From NCBI GenBank assembly GCA_027080125.1, contig JALWSW010000004.1, forward strand, positions 3,723 through 32,716: a DNA stretch of 28,994 nucleotides, written 5' to 3'. The stretch is from Campylobacterales bacterium. GTDB taxonomy: Bacteria > Campylobacterota_A > Desulfurellia > JAADFJ01. The notes under the pieces are model-generated. The model did not search any database, was not told the origin of the DNA, and saw only the letters and a program-made list of their open reading frames with translations. Below are positions 7,355-14,354 of the stretch, one piece after another. Numbering within the stretch: position 1 is the stretch's first letter; each line of letters opens with the position of its first letter. The translations under genes were made by a program, and so were the position numbers.

Positions 7355-9797
7355 TAAAGATGAGCTGATTATCATCGACGCTCATGCCTATCTTTACAGA
7401 AGTTTTTTTGCAATAAAAGCGCTTTCAACAAAGGACGGCTTTCCTACAAACGCAATTTACGGATTTATCAAACTGATAAACCGGATTCTCAAAGAAAAAG
7501 CGCCTCGCCACATCGTTGCGGCTTTCGATAGCAAGGCAAAAACATTCAGGCAAGATAGATATGCACTCTACAAGGCTCAAAGACCGAAAATGCCCGAGGA
7601 GCTTTCCTGCCAGATTCCCGTTGCAAAAAAGATTTTAGAGGCTATGGGCATCAATAGCATTGCAATAGACGGATATGAAGCAGACGATATCATCTATTCG
7701 GCTTGCAAATCTTGGACCGGCAGATCAATTATCGTATCATCTGATAAGGATCTTGCTCAATGCGTGTCCGAAACGGTTCTGATTTGGAATATTGCCGAAA
7801 ACAAGATTTATGATATAGAAAACGTAAAAAAGAAATTTCATGTCAGTCCGAGTCAGATACCTCAGTTTCTGGCTCTTACCGGCGATGCGTCCGATAATAT
7901 TCCGGGAGTGCCGGGAATAGGACCGAAACGTGCGGGAGCGCTGCTTAGCAGGTTCGGTTCTCTGGAAGAAATTTATAAACATATAGACGAGCTGCCTGCA
8001 AAAATAAAATCATCTCTTATAAAATACAAAGAACAGCTCTTTGAAGCTTTGTTTCTTACAAAGATAGAAGACAATATCAAGCTTGACCCCAAAATATTTG
8101 TAAAGCGTGAAGAAAATCGGGCTCTTCTTAGTGAGCTTTACAGGAAACTGGAATTTAAAACCTTTGCCGGTAGCGCCGTGCAAAAAACGGAATCGGAACC
8201 AGAGGCTATCTCTGATGATGAGATTAAACTCAAATTAAACGAAACAGAAGAGGCGGCGATTAAGGTTGATAAAAATGCACTAAATCTTTGTTTCGATGGT
8301 AAATTATACACTGCAAATAGCTTGCCGCAAACAGCAGATCTATCAAACGTTAAGATAATCACCAACGACGCCAAAACCTTGAGCCATAGGATTGGATATA
8401 CCTGTAATTGCTTTGATTTGAGTATCGCCAGCTATCTGCTAAATAGCGCCAAAAAAGGTTCGTTATCGTGGCTCTCCTTTGAGCTGACCGGCAACCCCGC
8501 CCCCTCTGTTTCGGATTATTTTAAACTTAAAAAGCTAAGCCTGCAGCAGCTTAAACAAAAGGGGCTGGATTTTTTGAATAACATAGAGCAGGAGCTTGCC
8601 GAACTGCTTTTTTTAATGGAAAGGCGCGGGATAAAGATAGACAAAAAGCTGCTTTATAAGAAAAGGCGCGAGTTGAAAAACAGGATAGATTCGATTTCAA
8701 ATTCCATATTTATGCTGGCTGGGTATGAATTCAATCTGAACTCGCCAAAACAGATTGCAGAACTGCTGTTTGAAAAAATAGGACTTAAGCCGATAAGAAG
8801 AGGCAAAGAGGGACCCTCGACAGATATCCAGACATTGGAAAAACTTTCAAACAGTCATCCCGTTGTTGCTTTAATAATCAAATACAGGGCGCTTGAAAAA
8901 CTTATCAATACATATATAGAGCCGTTTATCCGCTATATTGAAGAAAATAACGATTGCAGAATACACACAACATTCAATCAAACACTGACTGCCACAGGAA
9001 GATTGTCGTCAGTTAATCCGAACCTTCAAAATATCCCCACCGACAACCAGGAATATTCAATAAGGGATCTTTTTGTAGCTTCCGAAGGGTACACCCTTAT
9101 CAGTTCGGATTATTCTCAGATGGAGCTGCGCATAATGGCTTTGCTCTCAGGCGACAAAGAGCTTTTAAGGGCGTTTGAAAACGACGAGGATATACACAGC
9201 TATACCGCTTCAAAACTTTTTGACATTCCGGCTTCAGAGGTAAGTAAAGCACAAAGGAGATTGGCTAAAATTATAAATTTCGGTATAATGTATGGAATGG
9301 GCGTCAACAGCTTGGCTAAAAATCTTTCCATTGATACCAAAACCGCAAAAATCTATCATGAAAAATATTTCGAAAAATATCAAGGAGTAAAACAGTTTAT
9401 GGAAAAGGCAAAATTATTTGCCAAAAATTACGGATATGTAACAACCAAGTTCGGAAGAAAGAGAATGATACCTGAGATAAACAGCAGAAATCCCGGATTG
9501 AGAAGTTTCGGAGAACGCGCCGCAATTAATGCCCCGATTCAGGGAACCTCAGCAGATATTATCAAAATCGCAATGGTCAAGCTATATAATAATCTTAAAG
9601 AAAAAGGTTTGGATGCACATATTCTTCTTCAGATACATGACGAACTTCTGATTGAAGCAAAAAGCAGCGAGCTTGAAAAAGCTATGAAGATAACCAAAGA
9701 ATCGATGGAAAATGCTGTGGAATTGGGCATAAAGATGCCGGTTGATATAAAAATAGGCAAAAATTGGTCTGAGCTTAAACAGATTAAGGAGCCATGA
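7341..9797 (+). CDS. polA: DNA polymerase I
   Basis: Repairs DNA and removes Okazaki primers. 818 residues. The N-terminal ~280 residues are the 5'-3' exonuclease, with IIIDAHAYLYRSFFAI, EADDIIYS, SSDKDLAQ and the helix-hairpin-helix LALTGDASDNIPGVPGIGPK. The middle domain (~290-400) lacks the DxE and other metal ligands of a proofreading exonuclease, so 3'-5' activity is probably lost. The polymerase domain carries motif A (SDYSQMELRIMALLSG), motif B (RRLAKIINFGIMYGMG) and motif C (LQIHDELLIEA, near 763). No ATG precedes the conserved N-terminus; the TTG at 7341, inside the end of ilvE, is the only usual start codon. Confidence 0.96.
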   Translation: MISSNKDELIIIDAHAYLYRSFFAIKALSTKDGFPTNAIYGFIKLINRILKEKAPRHIVAAFDSKAKTFRQDRYALYKAQRPKMPEELSCQIPVAKKILEAMGINSIAIDGYEADDIIYSACKSWTGRSIIVSSDKDLAQCVSETVLIWNIAENKIYDIENVKKKFHVSPSQIPQFLALTGDASDNIPGVPGIGPKRAGALLSRFGSLEEIYKHIDELPAKIKSSLIKYKEQLFEALFLTKIEDNIKLDPKIFVKREENRALLSELYRKLEFKTFAGSAVQKTESEPEAISDDEIKLKLNETEEAAIKVDKNALNLCFDGKLYTANSLPQTADLSNVKIITNDAKTLSHRIGYTCNCFDLSIASYLLNSAKKGSLSWLSFELTGNPAPSVSDYFKLKKLSLQQLKQKGLDFLNNIEQELAELLFLMERRGIKIDKKLLYKKRRELKNRIDSISNSIFMLAGYEFNLNSPKQIAELLFEKIGLKPIRRGKEGPSTDIQTLEKLSNSHPVVALIIKYRALEKLINTYIEPFIRYIEENNDCRIHTTFNQTLTATGRLSSVNPNLQNIPTDNQEYSIRDLFVASEGYTLISSDYSQMELRIMALLSGDKELLRAFENDEDIHSYTASKLFDIPASEVSKAQRRLAKIINFGIMYGMGVNSLAKNLSIDTKTAKIYHEKYFEKYQGVKQFMEKAKLFAKNYGYVTTKFGRKRMIPEINSRNPGLRSFGERAAINAPIQGTSADIIKIAMVKLYNNLKEKGLDAHILLQIHDELLIEAKSSELEKAMKITKESMENAVELGIKMPVDIKIGKNWSELKQIKEP

Positions 9798-9798
9798 G

Positions 9799-10221
9799 AT
9801 GATAAGAATATCTACAAAAAGCAGATACGGATTGAGAGCAACAATAGACATAGCGCTTCACGATAAAAAACCGGTTACATTATCGGAGATCTCACAAAGA
9901 CAGAATATCCCAATCAAATATCTGAGTAAAATTATGACAGAGCTGGAAAAGCAGGGAATAGTCAACAGCTTCAGAGGACCTAAAGGCGGCTATAAACTGG
10001 CTCACAAACCCGAGGATATCAATATGAAAATGTTGCTTGCACCGGATTCATCAATAAAACTTTCGGTTCCATGTATGAGTGAGAAGCCGGACGACTGCCC
10101 TTTGGTTGATATAGCCAACTGCCATGCACAAACGGTATGGAAAGGATTGGAAAAAAAACTCAATCAGTTTTTAGAAAGTGTGACACTATCTGATTTAATA
10201 GAAAACAACAAAACAATTTGA
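9799..10221 (+). CDS. Rrf2-family transcriptional regulator (IscR-like)
   Basis: A 140-residue winged-helix repressor. RISTKSRYGLRATIDIAL and the recognition region QRQNIPIKYLSKIMTELEKQGIVNSFRGPKGGYKLA are classic Rrf2. Three cysteines at 92, 100 and 108 stand in the region where IscR binds a [2Fe-2S] cluster, with spacing slightly wider than in E. coli IscR. The ATG at 9799 follows AAGGAG at 9786-9791 and stands one base after the polA stop. It converges, with a one-base gap, on the sulfur cluster whose first gene is a cysteine desulfurase. In many bacteria such a regulator controls Fe-S assembly genes, so that is the likely target; the target itself is inferred. Confidence 0.9.
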   Translation: MIRISTKSRYGLRATIDIALHDKKPVTLSEISQRQNIPIKYLSKIMTELEKQGIVNSFRGPKGGYKLAHKPEDINMKMLLAPDSSIKLSVPCMSEKPDDCPLVDIANCHAQTVWKGLEKKLNQFLESVTLSDLIENNKTI

Positions 10222-10222
10222 A

Positions 10223-10660
10223 TCAGATAAACAGGGTTATCTGGGCATCTTTTGCTTCATTTACAAAACTGCCTACGGTGCCGTAACTGTCAATAAGAGC
10301 CTCGTCAAGCTGATTAGTCTTAATATTCATCAAAGACATGGTCATCTCGCAGGCAATAATCTTTCCTCCAAGTTCCTTATAATCTTTGATAAGTCTCTGG
10401 GCAGTTGCAACATTGTTTTTTCTCATCAAACTGTTTATCATCTTTCTGCCAATACCAAGCAGATTCATACGTGAAAGCGGCAAAGAGTTTATCTTTCCCT
10501 TTTTCAATGCCTCAAGTCCCCAGAATGTAAAAAAGAGAGTGCACTCCAGTCCCATCGCCAAAGCTCCGTTGCCGATTATCAGCGCACTTAGCACCTTATC
10601 TATTGCACCGGAATGAACTATTATTGCAGCCTTTCTTACTTTTTTATCACTATTTTCCAC
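10223..10660 (-). CDS. DsrE/DsrF-like sulfur-relay family protein
   Basis: A 145-residue protein of the DsrE/TusD-like superfamily, which carries sulfur as persulfide or is a structural relative of those carriers. The N-terminal strand RKAAIIVHSGAIDKVLSALIIGNGALAMG and the FFTFWGLEAL segment fit the DsrE-like family often annotated as peroxiredoxin-like. Candidate sulfur-bearing cysteines are C40 and C104 (KIIACEMTMSLM). It begins with GTG at 10660 inside the end of tusA (25-base overlap), preceded by GAGGGGG. The coupling with tusA supports a joint role in passing sulfur. The acceptor is unknown. Confidence 0.8.
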   Translation of the reverse strand: MENSDKKVRKAAIIVHSGAIDKVLSALIIGNGALAMGLECTLFFTFWGLEALKKGKINSLPLSRMNLLGIGRKMINSLMRKNNVATAQRLIKDYKELGGKIIACEMTMSLMNIKTNQLDEALIDSYGTVGSFVNEAKDAQITLFI

Positions 10661-10857
10661 TGATCCCCCTCGAGGGCTTCTTTTATTTCCGAACCCAGAG
10701 ATTCGACAGCCATCTGAATCTCCTTAAAAGAGGCGGGATGAGTTCCCACCGCCTCTATAAAATCGCCTTTTTTAGCCTTTATCCAGGCTTTTCTTACCTC
10801 AACAAGCGGAATCGGGCATGTTTCACCTATACAATCAACCTTTATTATATCAGCCAT
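10636..10857 (-). CDS. tusA: TusA/SirA-like sulfur carrier
   Basis: A small (73-residue) sulfur-transfer protein. The CPxP signature ETCPIPLVEVRKA holds the persulfide cysteine (C14), and the fold-wide pattern of DFIEAVGTHPASFKEIQMAVESLGSEI fits the TusA family. It overlaps the IscU-like gene upstream by 8 bases and the DsrE-like gene downstream. In this context it probably accepts sulfur from the nearby cysteine desulfurase. Whether it serves tRNA thiolation, cofactor assembly or sulfur oxidation/reduction cannot be told. Confidence 0.9.
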   Translation of the reverse strand: MADIIKVDCIGETCPIPLVEVRKAWIKAKKGDFIEAVGTHPASFKEIQMAVESLGSEIKEALEGDQWKIVIKK

Positions 10858-11485
10858 CGAATTTTACCTCCACCTTTTTTACATCCCAAAGCGGCTCTAT
10901 TCTTTCAATGATCTCTTCCTTAATATTTGCCGCAAACTGGTGATCGCTTGCAAGCTTTGTGTAAACCGTAACTGTTCCGTTCTCAACCTTAACATCATCA
11001 ATCATATTTGCTTTGACAATATTGAATCCGGTGAGCGGATTTATGACATGCTTTAATCTTGAGATAACAATCTCTTTTGTCGTAGGTTTCGGATCCTTAA
11101 CCAATCCGTGACTCTGTTCATAATTATCAATTGCAGCATGAAGAGAATCAACCGCCAAAACGGCGCAATGCACTTTTACAGGCGGAAGTCCTCCAAGCTC
11201 TTTATCAGCTGATTTCCATGTAACCTTTTTTGCCTCTTCTATGGTTTTACCCTTTGCAATATCGGTTATAATCGATGCGGTTGCAATGTTCGAAGCACAA
11301 CCGTAAGATTCAAACTTTATATCATCGATAACTTTTGTTTCGGGATTAACCTTAAGATACAGTTTCACCATATCTCCGCAGGCAGGACTTCCCTCTGTCG
11401 CCACCGCATCAGGGTCTTTCATCGAACCTGCATTGTGCGGTTTTAAAAAATGATCGATGACTTTATTAGAATATGGTATCGGCAT
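10850..11485 (-). CDS. IscU/NifU-like Fe-S scaffold fused to a DUF59/MIP18-like domain
   Basis: A two-domain protein of 211 residues. Residues 1-125 are an IscU-type scaffold: YSNKVIDHFLKPHNAGSM, then the three ligand cysteines C36 (SPACGDMV), C63 (YGCASNIATAS) and C107 (KVHCAVLA). Residues ~137-211 (EIVISRLKHVINPLTGFNIV ... NGTVTVYTKLASDHQF ... PLWDVKKVEVKF) resemble the DUF59/MIP18 family (SufT/PaaD-type), which helps deliver Fe-S clusters; the cysteine usual in that family is absent. The ATG follows AAGGAGGAG. Directly downstream of the cysteine desulfurase, it should be the scaffold that takes its sulfur. The C-terminal assignment is less sure than the first. Confidence 0.85.
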   Translation of the reverse strand: MPIPYSNKVIDHFLKPHNAGSMKDPDAVATEGSPACGDMVKLYLKVNPETKVIDDIKFESYGCASNIATASIITDIAKGKTIEEAKKVTWKSADKELGGLPPVKVHCAVLAVDSLHAAIDNYEQSHGLVKDPKPTTKEIVISRLKHVINPLTGFNIVKANMIDDVKVENGTVTVYTKLASDHQFAANIKEEIIERIEPLWDVKKVEVKFDG

Positions 11486-11504
11486 ATCTCCTCCTTTTTT
11501 TTCC

Positions 11505-12674
11505 TTATATAACCTTTTTAACCGGGCTTATCTCTCTTAATCGCTCAACAACCTCTTTTGTAACCTCTGCCACAATCTCCACTTCATCTTCGCTGTTGAA
11601 CTTGCCGAAACTGTATCTTATCGAACTGTGAGCCCGTTCATGCGAAAAGCCGAGCGCCATCATAACATAGGAGGGCTCAAGCGATCTGGAAAAACACGCA
11701 GATCCTGTAATAACGGCAATTCCTTTCATATCCATATGAAGCACTATAGACTCGCCTTCCACTCTGTCAAACGAACAGTTAAGGTTTCCCGCAAGCCTCT
11801 TCGAAAAATCTTTAGGACCGTTGATATTCACATCTTCTACCGATTCGCTTATTCTCCTCCAGAGTGCATCCCGCAGTTTCCTAACCTTATCCGTATCCTC
11901 TCTCTTAAATCGTTTAACTGCCTCTGCAAATCCGACTATCGCAGGTACATTCTCAGTTCCTCCGCGAAGGTTGAATTCGTTAAATCCACCCATCATAATC
12001 TTTTTTATTGCCGTTTTATTTCTTACATAAAGCGCACCTGCACCTTTGGGTCCGTGCATTTTATGAGCCGAAAATGTCGCCAAATCAATATTCAAGCGAT
12101 TCACATCAATCGGTATGGACGGAAAGCTGAGCGCTGCGTCGGTGTGAAATATAACCCCGCGTTCTTTGCATATTTTTCCTATTTTTTCTATATTCTGAAT
12201 AGTCCCAACCTCTTGGTTGGCAAACTGAACACTTACAAGAAAGGTTGAATCATCTATCTTATCGGCAAGCTGATTAAGATTTACAAAGCCTTCGCTGTCA
12301 ACATCAAGATAACTTACTCTCATTCCGCTTCTTTCCAACTCGGCAGCACTGTCTTTTACGGATCTATGCTCAATTTTAGTGGTAATAAGATGATTTTTTT
12401 TACCTGCGGCAGCCTTTGCCGTTCCGAAAAGAGCCAGATTATTCGCTTCGGTTCCGCCCGAGGTAAATATTATCTCTTCATCTTTTGCTCCTATTGCCTT
12501 TGCAAGAGTATTGCGCGAGTTATCAAGAGCCTCCTTAACCAATATGCCTGGCCTATGCGAAAACTGGCTTGAGGCAACCGCATAATTGTTCTTCATAAAT
12601 TCCGCCATCGCCTCGATAACTGCCTCATCCACCTTTGTTGATGCCGCATTATCCAAATAGATTGTTTTTGTCAT
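11505..12674 (-). CDS. iscS: Cysteine desulfurase (NifS/IscS group)
   Basis: Removes sulfur from cysteine as an enzyme persulfide for Fe-S clusters and thio-cofactors. The 389-residue aminotransferase class V fold shows YLDNAAST at the start, H103 (KIEHRSV) stacking on PLP, D179 (HTDAA), the PLP Lys K205 (FSAHKMHGPKG), RGGTENV, and the catalytic C327 (GSACFSRSLEPSYV). The Gln that normally follows the DAA motif (DATQ/DAAQ) is Leu here. The start is the ATG at 12674, five bases after GGAGG; a TTG four codons upstream is unlikely. It leads the operon with the IscU-like scaffold, TusA and DsrE-like genes, read from the promoter at 12709-12736. Could equally be named nifS. Confidence 0.94.
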   Translation of the reverse strand: MTKTIYLDNAASTKVDEAVIEAMAEFMKNNYAVASSQFSHRPGILVKEALDNSRNTLAKAIGAKDEEIIFTSGGTEANNLALFGTAKAAAGKKNHLITTKIEHRSVKDSAAELERSGMRVSYLDVDSEGFVNLNQLADKIDDSTFLVSVQFANQEVGTIQNIEKIGKICKERGVIFHTDAALSFPSIPIDVNRLNIDLATFSAHKMHGPKGAGALYVRNKTAIKKIMMGGFNEFNLRGGTENVPAIVGFAEAVKRFKREDTDKVRKLRDALWRRISESVEDVNINGPKDFSKRLAGNLNCSFDRVEGESIVLHMDMKGIAVITGSACFSRSLEPSYVMMALGFSHERAHSSIRYSFGKFNSEDEVEIVAEVTKEVVERLREISPVKKVI

Positions 12675-12708
12675 TAACTCCTCCAAAACTAACTTTTCTC
12701 TACCACGA

Positions 12709-12736
12709 ATTATACTATCTCTACCAATTAAGTCAA
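12709..12736 (-). promoter_or_regulatory. iscS operon promoter with IscR-like half site
   Basis: On the minus strand: TTGACT (complement of 12731-12736), a 16-base spacer and a perfect TATAAT (complement of 12709-12714), about 35 bases before the ATG. The -35 is embedded in ATACTTGACT, which fits one half of the published IscR type 1 site (ATASYYGACT). The other half is degenerate (GATAGTAT). Confidence 0.75.
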
Positions 12737-12797
12737 GTATAAATAATGCTCACGAAAAAACCGGGGTGCGAATGAAGAAAATTAGTTTTAAATTTAC

Positions 12798-12826
12798 TTG
12801 ACAAAATTAATTAGTTATAGCATAAT
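12798..12826 (+). promoter_or_regulatory. Promoter of the CoA-transferase/ligase operon
   Basis: TTGACA at 12798-12803, a 17-base spacer and CATAAT at 12821-12826. The surrounding bases repeat the iscS promoter pattern: TACTTGAC, then AATT, TAG, ATAG and ATAAT in the same order. Its -35 stands 61 bases from the divergent iscS -35. Confidence 0.7.
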
Positions 12827-12885
12827 AACACTTAAGCAAGCTGTAAACAGGCTACTCAATACTATAAAACCGAAACAAGGAGGTG

Positions 12886-12933
12886 ATGAGCAAAAAAAAG
12901 CAGGAAGGTATGGTTAATTTATTGGAAAGATAA
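12886..12933 (+). CDS. Possible 15-residue leader peptide
   Basis: ATG at 12886 opens a 15-codon frame (MSKKKQEGMVNLLER) ending in TAA at 12933, between the operon promoter and the first CoA-transferase gene. It is preceded by AAGGAGGTGAT (12877-12887), an 11-base complement of the usual 16S rRNA 3' tail that runs into the ATG, leaving only two bases after GGAGG. Translation is possible but unproven; it may instead be a ribosome docking site. Confidence 0.3.
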   Translation: MSKKKQEGMVNLLER

Positions 12934-12953
12934 ATAATCGGAAAGGAGGAAAG

Positions 12954-14354
12954 ATGGGGGATAATGGTAAGTGCTTGTGGCCTTTGTCGCCGGCAGCTAC
13001 GTTTGATGAGGTCTATAAAGGCGCACCGGAGCGGGAGATAGAATATAATCGTTTCCTTGAATCGGTGATGCATCCAAGAGAATCGGGTAAAAAACCGGAG
13101 GCTCTTGACGGAATAAGAGTGCTTGATTGTTCAACTGGGGCAATTATCGGTCATTGGGCATCTTCAATGTTATCGGAACTTGGAGCTGAAACAATACAGA
13201 TCGAACCTCCGGAAGGTGACGAACTGAGAAAACTGACACCCTTCGGAAGAAAAGACTGGTATTTCAAAGACAAGGAGCGCGGAGAAGAGATCGGGATGCA
13301 TTTTCTTCACGAGATGAGAAACAAGCAGTCGATAACACTCAATCTTGAAACGGAAAAAGGAAGAACCATCCTGAAAAAACTTGCCGCAAAGGCTGATGTT
13401 TTGATTGAAAATGCTCCTCCGGGACAGTTTGATGCTTGGGGAATAGGCTATCGTCAGCTATCTAAGATAAACCCAAGACTCGTCTATTGCTGGGTAGGAC
13501 AGAAAGGTCAGTGGGGACCTGATAAAGATAGACCCGGAGAACTTGAACCTACCGCTCAATGCGCATGCGGATTCACTCATGGAACCGGTTTTCCTAAATC
13601 GTTCGGCGGCATTCCAACCCGTTCAGGACTGTGGATGTGCGATCATGTCGGTGGCACAACCGCTGCAATGGGCATCATAACCGCGCTTATATACAGGGAA
13701 CAGGTCTCAAGAAAAGGTCAGTTCATAGAAGCTACCGGTGCGGAAGCAATCATTCGTATTCTTGATTATAACTGGGCATGGTATGGAATGGATGGCAGCA
13801 TAAGACCAAGATATGGCAACTGGGATCTTGCCATCAATATCTACGCTGTCAATCCTGTCGCTGACGGATACCTGATGGTCGGAGGAGGACACGACAGATT
13901 ATGGTATCGTATCTGGAAAACAGTTGGAAAAGACCGTCCGGATCTTGAAGAGCTGATAGTTCTTGATAAATCGCTGCGCGTTGTAACGGGCAGGCTGCCG
14001 CATTATGCGCAGGTAAAAACATACACTACGCTATGCGAATGGGGCAAAGACAATACACGACAGGAAGCGGAAGACAAACTATTAGAGGAAGAGGTGGCAT
14101 CAGGAGGAGTCCTGTACATAGACGAGGTCGCTGAATATCCGCATTTTAAATATCGAGGTCATGTAGCTGTTATAGATGATGCGCTTTACGGCAAGGTTCT
14201 TTACGGGACAAACCCGATTTTTGCGGAAAAAACTCCTGCTCGGCTTAAGTGGATAGGCAGACCTGTTGGATATGACAACAGAGATGTATATCCGAGATTA
14301 TTAGGTTACACAAAAAAGGATTTGAGTAGCCTTTCCAAAGAGGGGGTTATCTGA
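12954..14354 (+). CDS. Class III (CaiB/BaiF) CoA-transferase subunit lacking the usual catalytic Asp
   Basis: A 466-residue family III CoA-transferase. A ~50-residue N-terminal extension precedes the fold, which starts at LDGIRVLDCSTGAIIGHWAS. Next come LSELGAETIQIEPPEGDE, RNKQSITLNLETEKGR, ADVLIENAPPGQFDAWGIGY, INPRLVYCWVGQKGQWGP, and the C-terminal YDNRDVYPRLLGY. The site that aligns with the catalytic Asp of the partner (YDILGQS) reads ELEPTAQ here, with Glu198 at the Asp position. This suggests a structural or substrate-binding subunit of a heteromer, as in two-subunit enzymes such as BbsEF (benzylsuccinate CoA-transferase); that parallel is inference. ATG 12954 follows AAGGAGGA. The stop overlaps the next start by one base. 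Confidence 0.85.
   Translation: MGDNGKCLWPLSPAATFDEVYKGAPEREIEYNRFLESVMHPRESGKKPEALDGIRVLDCSTGAIIGHWASSMLSELGAETIQIEPPEGDELRKLTPFGRKDWYFKDKERGEEIGMHFLHEMRNKQSITLNLETEKGRTILKKLAAKADVLIENAPPGQFDAWGIGYRQLSKINPRLVYCWVGQKGQWGPDKDRPGELEPTAQCACGFTHGTGFPKSFGGIPTRSGLWMCDHVGGTTAAMGIITALIYREQVSRKGQFIEATGAEAIIRILDYNWAWYGMDGSIRPRYGNWDLAINIYAVNPVADGYLMVGGGHDRLWYRIWKTVGKDRPDLEELIVLDKSLRVVTGRLPHYAQVKTYTTLCEWGKDNTRQEAEDKLLEEEVASGGVLYIDEVAEYPHFKYRGHVAVIDDALYGKVLYGTNPIFAEKTPARLKWIGRPVGYDNRDVYPRLLGYTKKDLSSLSKEGVI

Noticed and set aside
7341..9797. polA as unusual because of the missing proofreading residues
   Set aside because: Many bacterial Pol I enzymes (for example those of Thermus and Bacillus) have a degenerate 3'-5' domain, so this is ordinary.
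10224..10243. Hairpin CAGATAA/TTATCTG as a terminator between the Rrf2 and DsrE-like genes
   Set aside because: Seven AT-rich pairs without a T-run, inside the DsrE-like coding end; it might act weakly but I cannot support it.
11628..12248. A 206-codon plus-strand open frame opposite iscS
   Set aside because: It lies entirely within the well-supported cysteine desulfurase and its translation shows no coherent domain.
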